From assembly GCA_050300015.1 (NCBI GenBank), contig JBNKWZ010000006.1, positions 3,758 through 67,757 of the forward strand: DNA of 64,000 nt, given 5' to 3'. Under the pieces are notes generated by a model. That model had not been told where the DNA came from. It searched no databases and saw only the letters and a list, made by a program, of their open reading frames with translations. The DNA is from CAYZQH01 sp050300015 (GTDB taxonomy: Bacteria; Pseudomonadota; Gammaproteobacteria; Pseudomonadales; Cellvibrionaceae). A program made the position numbers and the translations under genes. Below, piece by piece: positions 26,504 through 34,484 of the stretch. The first letter of the stretch is position 1. Each line of letters starts with the position of its first letter.

Positions 26504-26538
26504 AACCTAAAAAGGCGCCATTGGCGCCTTTTTAGGTT
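26504..26538. terminator. Bidirectional terminator after nadA
   Basis: AACCTAAAAAGGCGCCA and TGGCGCCTTTTTAGGTT form a 17-pair perfect stem with a one-base loop. A-rich and T-rich arms make it work for nadA and for the minus-strand gene ending at 26594. Confidence 0.9.
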
Positions 26539-26593
26539 TGACTGATCGTATGTTGTCGGCCGGGTATCGCTTTCGCCGATAGTGGACTTCAGA

Positions 26594-26938
26594 CTAGTGC
26601 AACCAAATATAAGAGGATTTTCTCACGGCCTTCATATGCGCGAGAGCACTGACGGCCAATGTGCGTAACGGAGTAGGCGCCTCACTGCGCATTTTGAGAA
26701 GCAGCGTGACGGTGGTGTCCTCCCAGTCTTGGCTGGGTTGGTGATCCACGTTTTGCCGGCTGACCCAATCAAAAATACTTTCATTCGAAGGCACTGACTC
26801 TAATTGATGTTTCACATCATCTCTCAAATGGCAAAGTATTGTTGCAAACTGCTTCTGACAACAGCCTATGGCGACCCCCCGACCGCCATAGGCACCCCCT
26901 AATGGTCCTGACCTTTGTTCGTTGATGGATATCATCAA
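26594..26938 (-). CDS. Unknown small protein (114 aa)
   Basis: I do not recognise this family. The 114-residue protein has no signal peptide or membrane segment. It has two adjacent cysteines near residue 26 and a C-terminal half rich in Leu, Ala and Arg (PLRTLAVSALAHMKAVRKSS). A GAGG ribosome-binding site lies about nine bases before the ATG pair at 26938/26935, supporting a real gene. It is the second gene of a minus-strand pair with the 63-residue gene upstream (9-base gap), and converges on nadA across a shared terminator. Confidence 0.6.
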   Translation of the reverse strand: MMISINEQRSGPLGGAYGGRGVAIGCCQKQFATILCHLRDDVKHQLESVPSNESIFDWVSRQNVDHQPSQDWEDTTVTLLLKMRSEAPTPLRTLAVSALAHMKAVRKSSYIWLH

Positions 26939-26947
26939 TGCGTTTCC

Positions 26948-27139
26948 TCAATGAATGGTTGCGGGTGGCTCTTTCTTGGTTGGAGCAGGCTTTTTATTCA
27001 CTTTTTTTTGTTCGTTAATCGAGCGCTGTAGTTGCAACACCATTTGACTCAAGTAGGCGATACTTTCATTGAGCTCACTCACCGCCGTGCGCAAGTACTC
27101 TGCGTCGGTCAAAGGCTCTGATGTTTGATCATTGTTCAT
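26948..27139 (-). CDS. Unknown small coiled-coil protein (63 aa)
   Basis: The start is the ATG at 27139, with GGGAG five bases before it; the frame can be extended to 27199 but without a ribosome-binding site. The protein has a heptad-like middle (LRTAVSELNESIAYLSQMVL then LQLQRSINEQ), suggesting a short coiled coil, and a Lys/Pro-rich tail (KKVNKKPAPTKKEPPATIH). It may oligomerise or bind a partner. It leads a two-gene operon with the 114-residue gene. Function unknown. Confidence 0.65.
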   Translation of the reverse strand: MNNDQTSEPLTDAEYLRTAVSELNESIAYLSQMVLQLQRSINEQKKVNKKPAPTKKEPPATIH

Positions 27140-27280
27140 AGCAGCTCCCATGCTGTGGAGGAAAACAGTGCCGTGGAGGTCAACATTGCCATGGTTCAAA
27201 ACGATACCATGGGGTTAAAGTGCGATGCGGGGTAATACCCTAAGGTCTTTTTACCCCACCTTATTAATCCGGCAATTAGA

Positions 27281-27442
27281 TAGTGCTCGTTCAGAAACGA
27301 GTGTTTACTGAGAACAAAAATAAACGCCCACCTTTGAACCACAAGGTGTGATTATTTGAAATGACCAAACGCCTACATCTTGTGGCACAAACCTGGACAT
27401 TTCTTTTTGCTCTCGCGACACCCCTGTTTCTAAACGAACACT
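27281..27442. mobile_element. 162-bp MITE-like element with terminal inverted repeats
   Basis: The left end TAGTGCTCGTTCAGAAAC (27281-27298) is the inverse of the right end GTTTCTAAACGAACACTA (27425-27442) with 16 of 18 matches. The interior contains a second short inverted pair around CACAAGGTGTG and no coding frame. Size and end structure suggest a non-autonomous element mobilised by a transposase elsewhere. A target duplication is not clear. It directly adjoins a family B element. Confidence 0.7.
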
Positions 27443-27870
27443 AGATAGATCTCCTATCTATCTAATTGCGTGCTCTTAAAATACTGGCGAAAATGTGTGA
27501 ATTTCCTGGGGAACCTCTGATCAAGTCCCAATGGCTTCTGCGCGTGTCCTCAAAGCTCAGTTGCCTAGACGCTTTGCGAAGTTAATGGCCTTAGTCCTTA
27601 ACAAACAAAGCACCGACGGCAAGTGGGCTTTGAGACCGCGCCCGAAGGGGCTTGCAGAGCTTTCCAACCTCTTCGTTGACGCTTTTTGACAGACCGCCAG
27701 TATGCCGTCAAAACGCCGCCTTGATCTTGAAAAGCTCTGTAAGCCAGAAGCTATTCGGACTTAATCAGAGGTTCCCTTATATTTTAAGGGCTTGCATTGG
27801 CCATTCTGGCCAATGACGGCACTTCCTTGTGCCTTATTAACCCGACATAACAGATTACCGGGTTAATAGG
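27443..27870. repeat. Family B interspersed element, copy B1 (split by element A1)
   Basis: The left part (GATAGATCTCCTATCTATC, then AATTGCG and AAAATACTGGCG, to GAATTTCCT) and the right part (TATTTTAAGG, GCTTGCATTGGCCATTC, then a TTAACCCG...CGGGTTAA hairpin) align with an uninterrupted copy at 53317-53460. Between them lies a 269-bp family A element. The right-end hairpin lies only a few bases from the nrdB stop codon, so it may serve as the 3' hairpin of the nrd transcript. There is no coding frame. Confidence 0.75.
27508..27776. mobile_element. Family A MITE-like element, copy A1
   Basis: The left end GGGAACCTCTGATCAAGTCC and the right end GGACTTAATCAGAGGTTCCC are inverted repeats with 19 of 20 matches. 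The interior (CCTCAAAGCTCAG, then GGCCTTAGTCCTTAACAAAC, GTGGGCTTTGAG and GAAAAGCTCTGTAAGCCAGAAG) matches copy A2 at 37078. It lies inside element B1 and encodes no protein. Confidence 0.82.
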
Positions 27871-29172
27871 TTAATCCCAGCTTAACGCGCCGCCGGTTTG
27901 ATACTCGATCACACGGGTCTCAAAAAAGTTCTTTTCTTTGCGCAAATCCATAATTTCGCTCATCCATGGGAAGGGGTTTTGCGCGCCAGGAAAGGCTTCC
28001 GGTAAGCCCAGTTGGGCCAAGCGGCGGTTGGCAATAAAACGCAAGTACTCTTCCATCATGCTGGAGTTCATACCCAAAATGCCGCGAGGCATGGTGTCGT
28101 GCGCATATTGAATTTCAAGTGCAGTGCCCTCGAGTACCATTTGCACCACCTCGGCTTTAAAGCTGTCAGTCCAAAGGTGTGGGTTCTCAAGCTTGATTTG
28201 GTTGATCACATCAATACCAAAATTCAAGTGCATGCTTTCATCGCGCAAAATGTACTGGAACTGCTCGGCCACGCCTGTCATTTTGTTGCGTCGACCCATG
28301 GATAAAATCTGGCTAAAACCGCAGTAGAAGAAGATACCTTCGGTAACTACATAAAACCCAATCAAATTTCGTAACAACTCTTGGTCGGCCTCTGGGGTGC
28401 CGGTTTTAAATTTTGCGTCGTTGATACCTTGGGTATGGCTAATGCTCCATGCGGCCTTTTTGGCCACCGAGGGCACTTCACGGTACATATTAAAAACTTC
28501 ACCTTCGTCCATACCCAACGACTCAATACAATACTGGTAGGCGTGGGTGTGAATGGCCTCTTCAAAGGCTTGCCTCAATAAGTATTGACGTGCTTCAGGG
28601 CAGGTGATGTGGCGGTAAATGGCCAAAACCAAGTTGTTGGCCACAAGGGAATCCGCAGTGGAGAAGTAGCCGAGTGAGCGTTTCACCACTGTGCGCTCGT
28701 CTTCGGTTAAGCCCTCGGCCGATTTCCACAATGCCACATCGGCGGTCATATTGATTTCTTGCGGCATCCAGTGGTTGGCGCACCCGTCGAGGTATTTTTG
28801 CCAAGCCCACTCGTACTTAAAGGGCACCAATTGGTTAAGGTCGGCGCGACAGTTGATCATGCGCTTGTCGTCTACCTGCACGCGCGCTGCGCCCATTTCT
28901 AACTCTTCAAGGCCGGGTGTTGGGTCCAAGGCCTCGACAACTTCCTGAGCCAGTTGCACGGCTTCTTGCATGGATTGTGGCTTTGGCACGTCCGTTGAGG
29001 GTGCTTTGGTTTTAACCGAGGCCTTGGCCGGTTGCTCGCTTTTGGCTTCATTGTGGGTATCAGGTGCTGCAGCGCTAGGTGCTTGCGATACATTGCTTTT
29101 AGCGGGGGCAGGAGGTGTTACCGCCCGGGTCACAATGGGGCCGTCATTGTTGTAATCGTCCCAACTCAACAT
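27871..29172 (-). CDS. nrdB: Class Ia ribonucleotide reductase small subunit
   Basis: NrdB (433 residues) houses the diiron-tyrosyl radical cofactor that starts ribonucleotide reduction by NrdA. The iron-ligand helices are visible as FEEAIHTHAYQY and RDESMHLNFGIDV, and the family segment QFQYILRDES is intact. The N-terminal 75 residues are a Pro/Ala/Lys-rich extension before the conserved core, longer than in E. coli NrdB (376 residues) and similar in size to the pseudomonad type. It starts 49 bases after nrdA on the same strand, so the two form an operon. Element B1 begins right at its stop codon. Confidence 0.95.
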   Translation of the reverse strand: MLSWDDYNNDGPIVTRAVTPPAPAKSNVSQAPSAAAPDTHNEAKSEQPAKASVKTKAPSTDVPKPQSMQEAVQLAQEVVEALDPTPGLEELEMGAARVQVDDKRMINCRADLNQLVPFKYEWAWQKYLDGCANHWMPQEINMTADVALWKSAEGLTEDERTVVKRSLGYFSTADSLVANNLVLAIYRHITCPEARQYLLRQAFEEAIHTHAYQYCIESLGMDEGEVFNMYREVPSVAKKAAWSISHTQGINDAKFKTGTPEADQELLRNLIGFYVVTEGIFFYCGFSQILSMGRRNKMTGVAEQFQYILRDESMHLNFGIDVINQIKLENPHLWTDSFKAEVVQMVLEGTALEIQYAHDTMPRGILGMNSSMMEEYLRFIANRRLAQLGLPEAFPGAQNPFPWMSEIMDLRKEKNFFETRVIEYQTGGALSWD

Positions 29173-29221
29173 AGCTAATGGTCCTGTTTTGGTTTTTTAA
29201 TTTAGGGGGATAAAGCTTGCC

Positions 29222-32110
29222 TTATTGGCAAGCTTCGCAGTCTGGGTCATCCAAGGAGCAAGCCTTGGGCACTTCCGCTGGTGCTGCGGCACTCATGCCT
29301 CCGTCGCTACCACCTGAAGACACCGCGTTTAAGGTACCGTTGGCTACGGTGGACTTCTCGGTGGAGGTGGCCGCCAGGGCGCGCAAGTAATAGGTGGTTT
29401 TCAAACCGCGGAACCATGCCATACGGTAGGTGAAATCCAACTTTTTACCATTGGCGCCCGCCACGTATAGGTTTAAGCTCTGCGCCTGGTCCAGCCACTT
29501 CTGGCGTCGGCTCGCAGCATCCACAATCCAGCGTGGCTCCACTTCAAAGGCCGTGGCATACAAAAGTTTTAAATCGTCTGGGATGCGGTCAATTTTTTGT
29601 ACGGAACCCTCGTAATATTTAAGATCATTGACCATCACGTTGTCCCAAAGGCCCCGATTTTTTAAGTCGTGTACCAAGTAAGGGTTTACCACGGTGAACT
29701 CACCTGAAAGGTTCGACTTCACATACAGGTTTTGGTAAGTGGGCTCAATGGATTGCGACACGCCGGTAATGTTGGCAATGGTTGCTGTGGGCGCAATGGC
29801 CATAACGTTGGAGTTGCGCATGCCTTGAGTTTGCACCTTGGTGCGCAGGCCGCTCCAGTCTTTGGTTTGGCTGCGGTCTTGCTCTAAAAATTGCTCGCCG
29901 CGGTTTTTGGCCAAAAGAGCAATGGAGTCGATGGGCAGTATGCCCTTGCTCCACAGGGAGCCATCAAAGCTGCTGTACTTGCCACGCTCAGCGGCCAAGT
30001 TACTTGAGGCATCGATGGCGTAGTAACTGATCAACTCCATAGAGCGGTCGGCAAAGCCTACGGCCTCGTCGCTGCTGTAGGCAATGCGCATTTTATACAA
30101 CGCGTCTTGAAAACCCATTAAACCTAAGCCAATAGGGCGGTGGCGCATGTTGGAGTCGCGTGCCGCGGGTACCGCATAGTAGTTAATGTCGATGACGTTA
30201 TCTAACATGCGAATGGCCGTGTTCACGGTCTTTTGCAGCTTGGTCTCATCCAGTGAGCCGTCCACAATGTGCTGGGCCAAATTTACCGAGCCCAAGTTAC
30301 ACACGGCAATTTCGTCATTGGCGCGGGTGTTTAAGGTGATTTCGGTGCACAGGTTAGAGGAATGCACAACGCCCACGTGTTGTTGAGGGCTGCGAATATT
30401 GCAGCTGTCTTTAAAGGTAATCCAGGGGTGGCCGGTTTCAAACAGCATGCCCAGCATCTTGCGCCATAAATCCAGGGCGCGTACTTTTTTAAACAGTTTT
30501 AAAGAGCCATCTGCCGCCATACGCTCGTATTCGTTATAGCGCGCCTCAAACGCTTCGCCGTACAAATCATGGAGGTCGGGTACATCGTTGGGCGAGAACA
30601 ACAACCATTCTTTGTCTTCAAATACTCGCTTCATAAATAAGTCGGGTATCCAGTTGGCGGTGTTCATATCGTGTGTGCGCCGACGGTCATCTCCGGTGTT
30701 TTTACGCAGTTCTAAAAACTCTTCAATGTCCAAATGCCAAGTTTCCAAGTAAGCACACACAGCGCCTTTACGCTTACCGCCTTGGTTGACGGCGACGGCG
30801 GTATCGTTGGCCACTTTCAAAAACGGCACCACCCCTTGAGATTTACCATTGGTGCCTTTGATGTAAGCACCCAGTGCCCGCACAGGCGTCCAGTCGTTAC
30901 CCAAGCCACCAGCCCACTTAGATAACATGGCGTTGTCTTGCACTGCGCCATAAATGCCCATTAAGTCGTCTGGCACGGTGGTGAGGTAACAGGAGGATAA
31001 TTGCGGCCGTAGAGTGCCCGCATTAAACAGCGTGGGTGTGGAGCTCATATAGTCAAAGGACGACAGCAACCGGTAAAATTCGATGGCTTTATCATTTTTG
31101 TTGTCTTCTTTTACCGCAAGGCCCATGGCCACGCGCATAAAAAAGATTTGGGGCAGCTCAAAACGGATACCATCGCTGTGGATAAAATAGCGGTCGTAAA
31201 GGGTTTGTAGGCCCAAATACGCAAACTGCTCGTCGCGCTCAGGAATTAACGCTTCACCTAGACGGGCGAGGTCAAAGCTTGCCAGCTCCGGCGACAGCAA
31301 TTCAAGCTCGATCCCTTTAGTGATGTAGGCCGGTAAACACTGGGGATAGTAAAGTGCCATTTCATGCTGAGTGGCCACTTGCGCCACATTTAAAAACCGC
31401 AGCGCTTCTGTGCGCAGCTTATCCAACAACAAACGTGCAGTGGCGTAGGTGTAGTTGGGCTCCTGTTCCACCAAGGTGCGTGCGGCAATCACCAACGAGG
31501 TGTTTAAGTCTTCATAGGAGACGCCATCGTAAAGGTTGCGCATGGCTTCTTTTAATATGGCCTGTGGTTCTACGTCTTTTAAGTCTGCACAGGCTTCGGT
31601 GACCAGGGTGGTTAAGCGTGGTACATCCAAGGGCGTTTTGTTGCCATCGGGCATTACCACTGTAATCTCAGGGAATTGAATATTTGCCGTCATCTGCGAT
31701 TGGCTTTCACGTAGGCGGGCTCGCTCAGAACGGTAGATCACATAGTCTCGTGCGACCTTGTGCTCGCCAGCACGCATCAGGGCAAGCTCCACCTGGTCTT
31801 GGATTTCCTCAATGTGAATGGTGCCGCCTGAAGGCATACGGCGTTTAAAGGTGGAGGCAATTTGCTCGGTTAGTGTGGTTACCGTCTCGCGAATACGACT
31901 GGACGCCGCCGCCGTGCCACCTTCCACCGCGAGAAACGCTTTGGTCATGGCAATGGAAATCTTATCGTTGTGATAGGGCACAACGGTGCCGTTGCGCTTA
32001 ATCACCCTCAGTTGCCCAGGGGCAGTGGTAGTGATAGCAGGCTGGTGTTTACCTTCATGTGTTGCGGGGGTGGGCTGCTGTGCGGGATTGCGTTCCACAT
32101 CTGTTTGCAT
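29222..32110 (-). CDS. nrdA: Class Ia ribonucleotide reductase large subunit
   Basis: NrdA (962 residues from the ATG at 32110) reduces ribonucleoside diphosphates to deoxyribonucleotides. An ATP-cone regulatory domain lies near residues 30-125 (LRVIKRNGTVVPYHNDKIS). Active-site elements are SSCYLTTVPDD, the NLCTEI radical-cysteine motif, and the C-terminal redox pair in DPDCEACQ. A TTG at 32122 is in frame, but TTGGAG there is the ribosome-binding site for the ATG at 32110. The N-terminal 30 residues before the cone are a low-complexity extension. The protein is larger than E. coli NrdA (761 residues), as in pseudomonads. Confidence 0.95.
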   Translation of the reverse strand: MQTDVERNPAQQPTPATHEGKHQPAITTTAPGQLRVIKRNGTVVPYHNDKISIAMTKAFLAVEGGTAAASSRIRETVTTLTEQIASTFKRRMPSGGTIHIEEIQDQVELALMRAGEHKVARDYVIYRSERARLRESQSQMTANIQFPEITVVMPDGNKTPLDVPRLTTLVTEACADLKDVEPQAILKEAMRNLYDGVSYEDLNTSLVIAARTLVEQEPNYTYATARLLLDKLRTEALRFLNVAQVATQHEMALYYPQCLPAYITKGIELELLSPELASFDLARLGEALIPERDEQFAYLGLQTLYDRYFIHSDGIRFELPQIFFMRVAMGLAVKEDNKNDKAIEFYRLLSSFDYMSSTPTLFNAGTLRPQLSSCYLTTVPDDLMGIYGAVQDNAMLSKWAGGLGNDWTPVRALGAYIKGTNGKSQGVVPFLKVANDTAVAVNQGGKRKGAVCAYLETWHLDIEEFLELRKNTGDDRRRTHDMNTANWIPDLFMKRVFEDKEWLLFSPNDVPDLHDLYGEAFEARYNEYERMAADGSLKLFKKVRALDLWRKMLGMLFETGHPWITFKDSCNIRSPQQHVGVVHSSNLCTEITLNTRANDEIAVCNLGSVNLAQHIVDGSLDETKLQKTVNTAIRMLDNVIDINYYAVPAARDSNMRHRPIGLGLMGFQDALYKMRIAYSSDEAVGFADRSMELISYYAIDASSNLAAERGKYSSFDGSLWSKGILPIDSIALLAKNRGEQFLEQDRSQTKDWSGLRTKVQTQGMRNSNVMAIAPTATIANITGVSQSIEPTYQNLYVKSNLSGEFTVVNPYLVHDLKNRGLWDNVMVNDLKYYEGSVQKIDRIPDDLKLLYATAFEVEPRWIVDAASRRQKWLDQAQSLNLYVAGANGKKLDFTYRMAWFRGLKTTYYLRALAATSTEKSTVANGTLNAVSSGGSDGGMSAAAPAEVPKACSLDDPDCEACQ

Positions 32111-32789
32111 AGAGTTCTCCAATGGTCCTAAGAGGCGCTACCGAATGTCATATGTTGCGGGCCAAAGGCGATGCTTCACCTTTGGAGGGCTTGCCAAATG
32201 GCGGCAATTATTTCAATAACAAGTTAATTAAATGGTGCCAAGCCTGCCGGCTGCGAGTTTTTATGGTTTTAAACAGCGCCGAGGTCTCCAGCTTCCTTTA
32301 GAGTCAAGCCGCAAAAAGGTCTTTGCAGTCATGGCCGTTGTTGGGGATGAATACCCCTGACTTCTCACCGACGCCAATTGGGAATGCTTTTGGTTAAAAA
32401 CACCATATGTTGGGTCTGTGTTTAACTTTATATACAAGATAATGCGGTTTGGTGAATTATGCAAGAATAGATTACTGCGTGTTTCCTGTGGATAAAATGT
32501 GGGTAATTGGTGATGTAAGTGTTTGCTAACTTTGTAAGGGCTGCTGTTGAGCCATTTTATTTTTATGAACCTGTTTGATAAAAACCTATACTTTTTTCTT
32601 ATTAGTCGATGGTTTGCATATAGCGGTTAAAGATTCTGTGCTGTATCGATATACAGTGCTTCATCGTGGGGCAAAAAAGCATCTATTGGCAGGGCCATTT
32701 TACGCTTTTGTCGCTGTTGCATTACTTGTTTGGGGTAAGGTCATTGGCTTTGCAAATCGCCTAGGCCGTCGAGCGTTGAGGTTGCGCAC
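32111..32789. other. nrdA upstream region
   Basis: This stretch should carry the nrdAB promoter reading leftwards. ACACCATATGTTGGGT at 32400-32415 resembles an NrdR box (consensus near ACACWATATATTGTGT, 13 of 16 matches). I did not find a good second box at the usual three-turn spacing, so the assignment is tentative. A 103-residue frame from a TTG at 32575 runs into the repeat at 32790 and is not convincing as a gene. Confidence 0.35.
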
Positions 32790-32867
32790 GGATGCGTGGG
32801 AGAGCAGACGGTCGGGTGCACAAAAGGTTAAGGCCAAGAAGCCATTGGGGCTTAATCAGAGGTTCTT
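32790..32867. repeat. Family A solo end, copy A4
   Basis: GCACGGATGCG, then AAGCCATTGGGGCTTAATC and AGAGGTTCT match one end of family A (the inverse of the left end of A2, and like the right end of A3). I could not find the other end of this copy, so it is probably a deletion remnant. It lies about 90 bases past the 3' end of holA, which reads toward it. Confidence 0.6.
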
Positions 32868-32959
32868 TAGCGCTGCCGATAAGTGAATGGGCTTTCAGAG
32901 TCTTTTATAGTCTTGGGTCGCGCAAGGTTAAAACAGGGCAGCAAGTAACAGGGTGGGGC

Positions 32960-34003
32960 CTAAGAGCCGTCAAGTGCCACACTGGACGGCACCACCGGAG
33001 AGCCTGCAAGGCCCAATAGAATATCCGTTAGTCCATCCCATGGATTATTAAGACTTAAGCCTTTTATACTGCAGTCAATGTCTGAGCACTGTGCCAGCAG
33101 ATCATTGAGCTGCCCTGTGGACAATCGCCCAAGGGCAAGCTTTACCAGTTTTAACCGTTGCGGGAACACGCCGTGATAGCGTGCAATGGTGTCGAGCGCT
33201 TTGCCCTTGGCAAGTTCCTGCTTAAGGCCTGTGAGTGTACGAATTTCTCTACCAAAAGCCCACAGCACCACAATGGGCTCCGTACCTTCACCTTTTAAAC
33301 CGTTCAGCGAGGCCATGGCGGCGCGCGCATCGCCGCTTAGGGTTTTATCTATCAATCCAAAAACATCGTAACGGGCGCTGTCCATCACCGCCTGAGCCAT
33401 GGTTTGGGCGGTGATGACACCGTCTTCACACAGGAGTTTGAGCTTCTCGATTTCTTGTATGGCAGCCAACAAGTTGCCTTCAACTTTGTTGGTTAATATC
33501 TCGATGGCCTCTGAGTCTGCGCGCAAGCCTGCTTGGTTAAGGCGTTGTTCTACCCAGCGTGGCAACTGTTGCTCTTTGATGGGCCAAACGGTAACTACCA
33601 CGCCAGTGGCTTCAAGGGTTTTAAACCAGGCGGTATTTTGTGTGGGCCGCTCTATTTTGTCAGAGATCAACAATACCACCGTGTCTTCATTGGTGTTGTT
33701 GCAATAGGCTTGCAGGGCCTTAACGCCAGCATCTGTTATTTTGGGGCTATGAAGCCGAATTTCGATCAATTTTTTATCAGCAAATAAACTTAAGCTATTG
33801 GCACTTTCCACCATTTGCGACCAGTTAAATTGCGCATTGCTGTGGTGGGTTTCGCGTTCGCTAAAGCCTTGCTCTTTGAGGTGGCGGCGCAGTTGGTCGC
33901 AGGCTTCTTGCACAATCAGCGGCTCGTCGCCGCTGACACAATAAATCGGGGCAATGCCGGAAGCCAAATGTTTGCCAAGTTGCTCTGGGTTAATTTTGGC
34001 CAT
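32960..34003 (-). CDS. holA: DNA polymerase III delta subunit
   Basis: HolA (347 residues from the ATG at 34003) opens the beta sliding clamp as part of the clamp loader. The N-terminal ATPase-like domain begins GIAPIYCVSGDEPLIVQEAC, the typical delta start, and LIEIRLHSPKITDAG and NNTNEDTVVLLISDK follow. The frame can be extended to 34045, but that runs into lptE. The start overlaps the lptE stop by 14 bases, so the two are coupled. In many relatives nadD follows holA; here repeat DNA does. Confidence 0.93.
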   Translation of the reverse strand: MAKINPEQLGKHLASGIAPIYCVSGDEPLIVQEACDQLRRHLKEQGFSERETHHSNAQFNWSQMVESANSLSLFADKKLIEIRLHSPKITDAGVKALQAYCNNTNEDTVVLLISDKIERPTQNTAWFKTLEATGVVVTVWPIKEQQLPRWVEQRLNQAGLRADSEAIEILTNKVEGNLLAAIQEIEKLKLLCEDGVITAQTMAQAVMDSARYDVFGLIDKTLSGDARAAMASLNGLKGEGTEPIVVLWAFGREIRTLTGLKQELAKGKALDTIARYHGVFPQRLKLVKLALGRLSTGQLNDLLAQCSDIDCSIKGLSLNNPWDGLTDILLGLAGSPVVPSSVALDGS

Positions 34004-34484
34004 GGGCAACCCCAGAGGGGACGCTATCCAGCAGGCGAATGGCAAGCTCCCGGCGCATCTCCGACAGTAGTGTGTTTTCTTCTTCTTTTTTGGCCACCGT
34101 ATTGCTGGGGTCGAAGTCGAAGGCGCGCTTGGTGCTGATCACCCGTGGGACCATGGGCTTGAGCGCGGGCGACCGGTAGTGGTAGTGCACGGTCAGCGTC
34201 AATTCGTATTGTGAGGGCGAGCCAATGGAGGTAACGGCCACGGTTCTGCGCTTAAGCTCTTCGCGGCCAATGTGCAACTCAAGTGGGCTGTCGTTTTCAA
34301 TGCGAATGCCATTTTGTTGCAGCACTTCTTGTGTGGTCAGTACCAAAGGCTCAAAGCGGTTTTCCACCACCAGGGCTAATTGCTCTGGCCGCTCGCCGCG
34401 GTCTAGGCCGCGAAGGTGCCAGCCGCAGGCGCTCAGCAACAGCACGAACAGTGTGGCAATTAACCTTAAGCGCATTCGCATCAT
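33990..34484 (-). CDS. lptE: LPS-assembly lipoprotein LptE
   Basis: LptE (164 residues) is the outer-membrane lipoprotein that plugs the LptD barrel and helps insert lipopolysaccharide at the cell surface. The lipobox is LLSAC followed by GWHLRG, a conserved LptE start. The rest shows the LptE beta/alpha pattern (REELKRRTVAVTSIGSPSQYE). It overlaps leuS by four bases upstream and holA by 14 downstream, the usual leuS-lptE-holA order. Confidence 0.93.
   Translation of the reverse strand: MMRMRLRLIATLFVLLLSACGWHLRGLDRGERPEQLALVVENRFEPLVLTTQEVLQQNGIRIENDSPLELHIGREELKRRTVAVTSIGSPSQYELTLTVHYHYRSPALKPMVPRVISTKRAFDFDPSNTVAKKEEENTLLSEMRRELAIRLLDSVPSGVAHGQN

Noticed and set aside
32575..32886. 103-residue plus-strand frame upstream of holA
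   Set aside because: It starts at TTG without a ribosome-binding site and its C-terminal third is read from the family A remnant A4. The Arg-rich translation has no family features.
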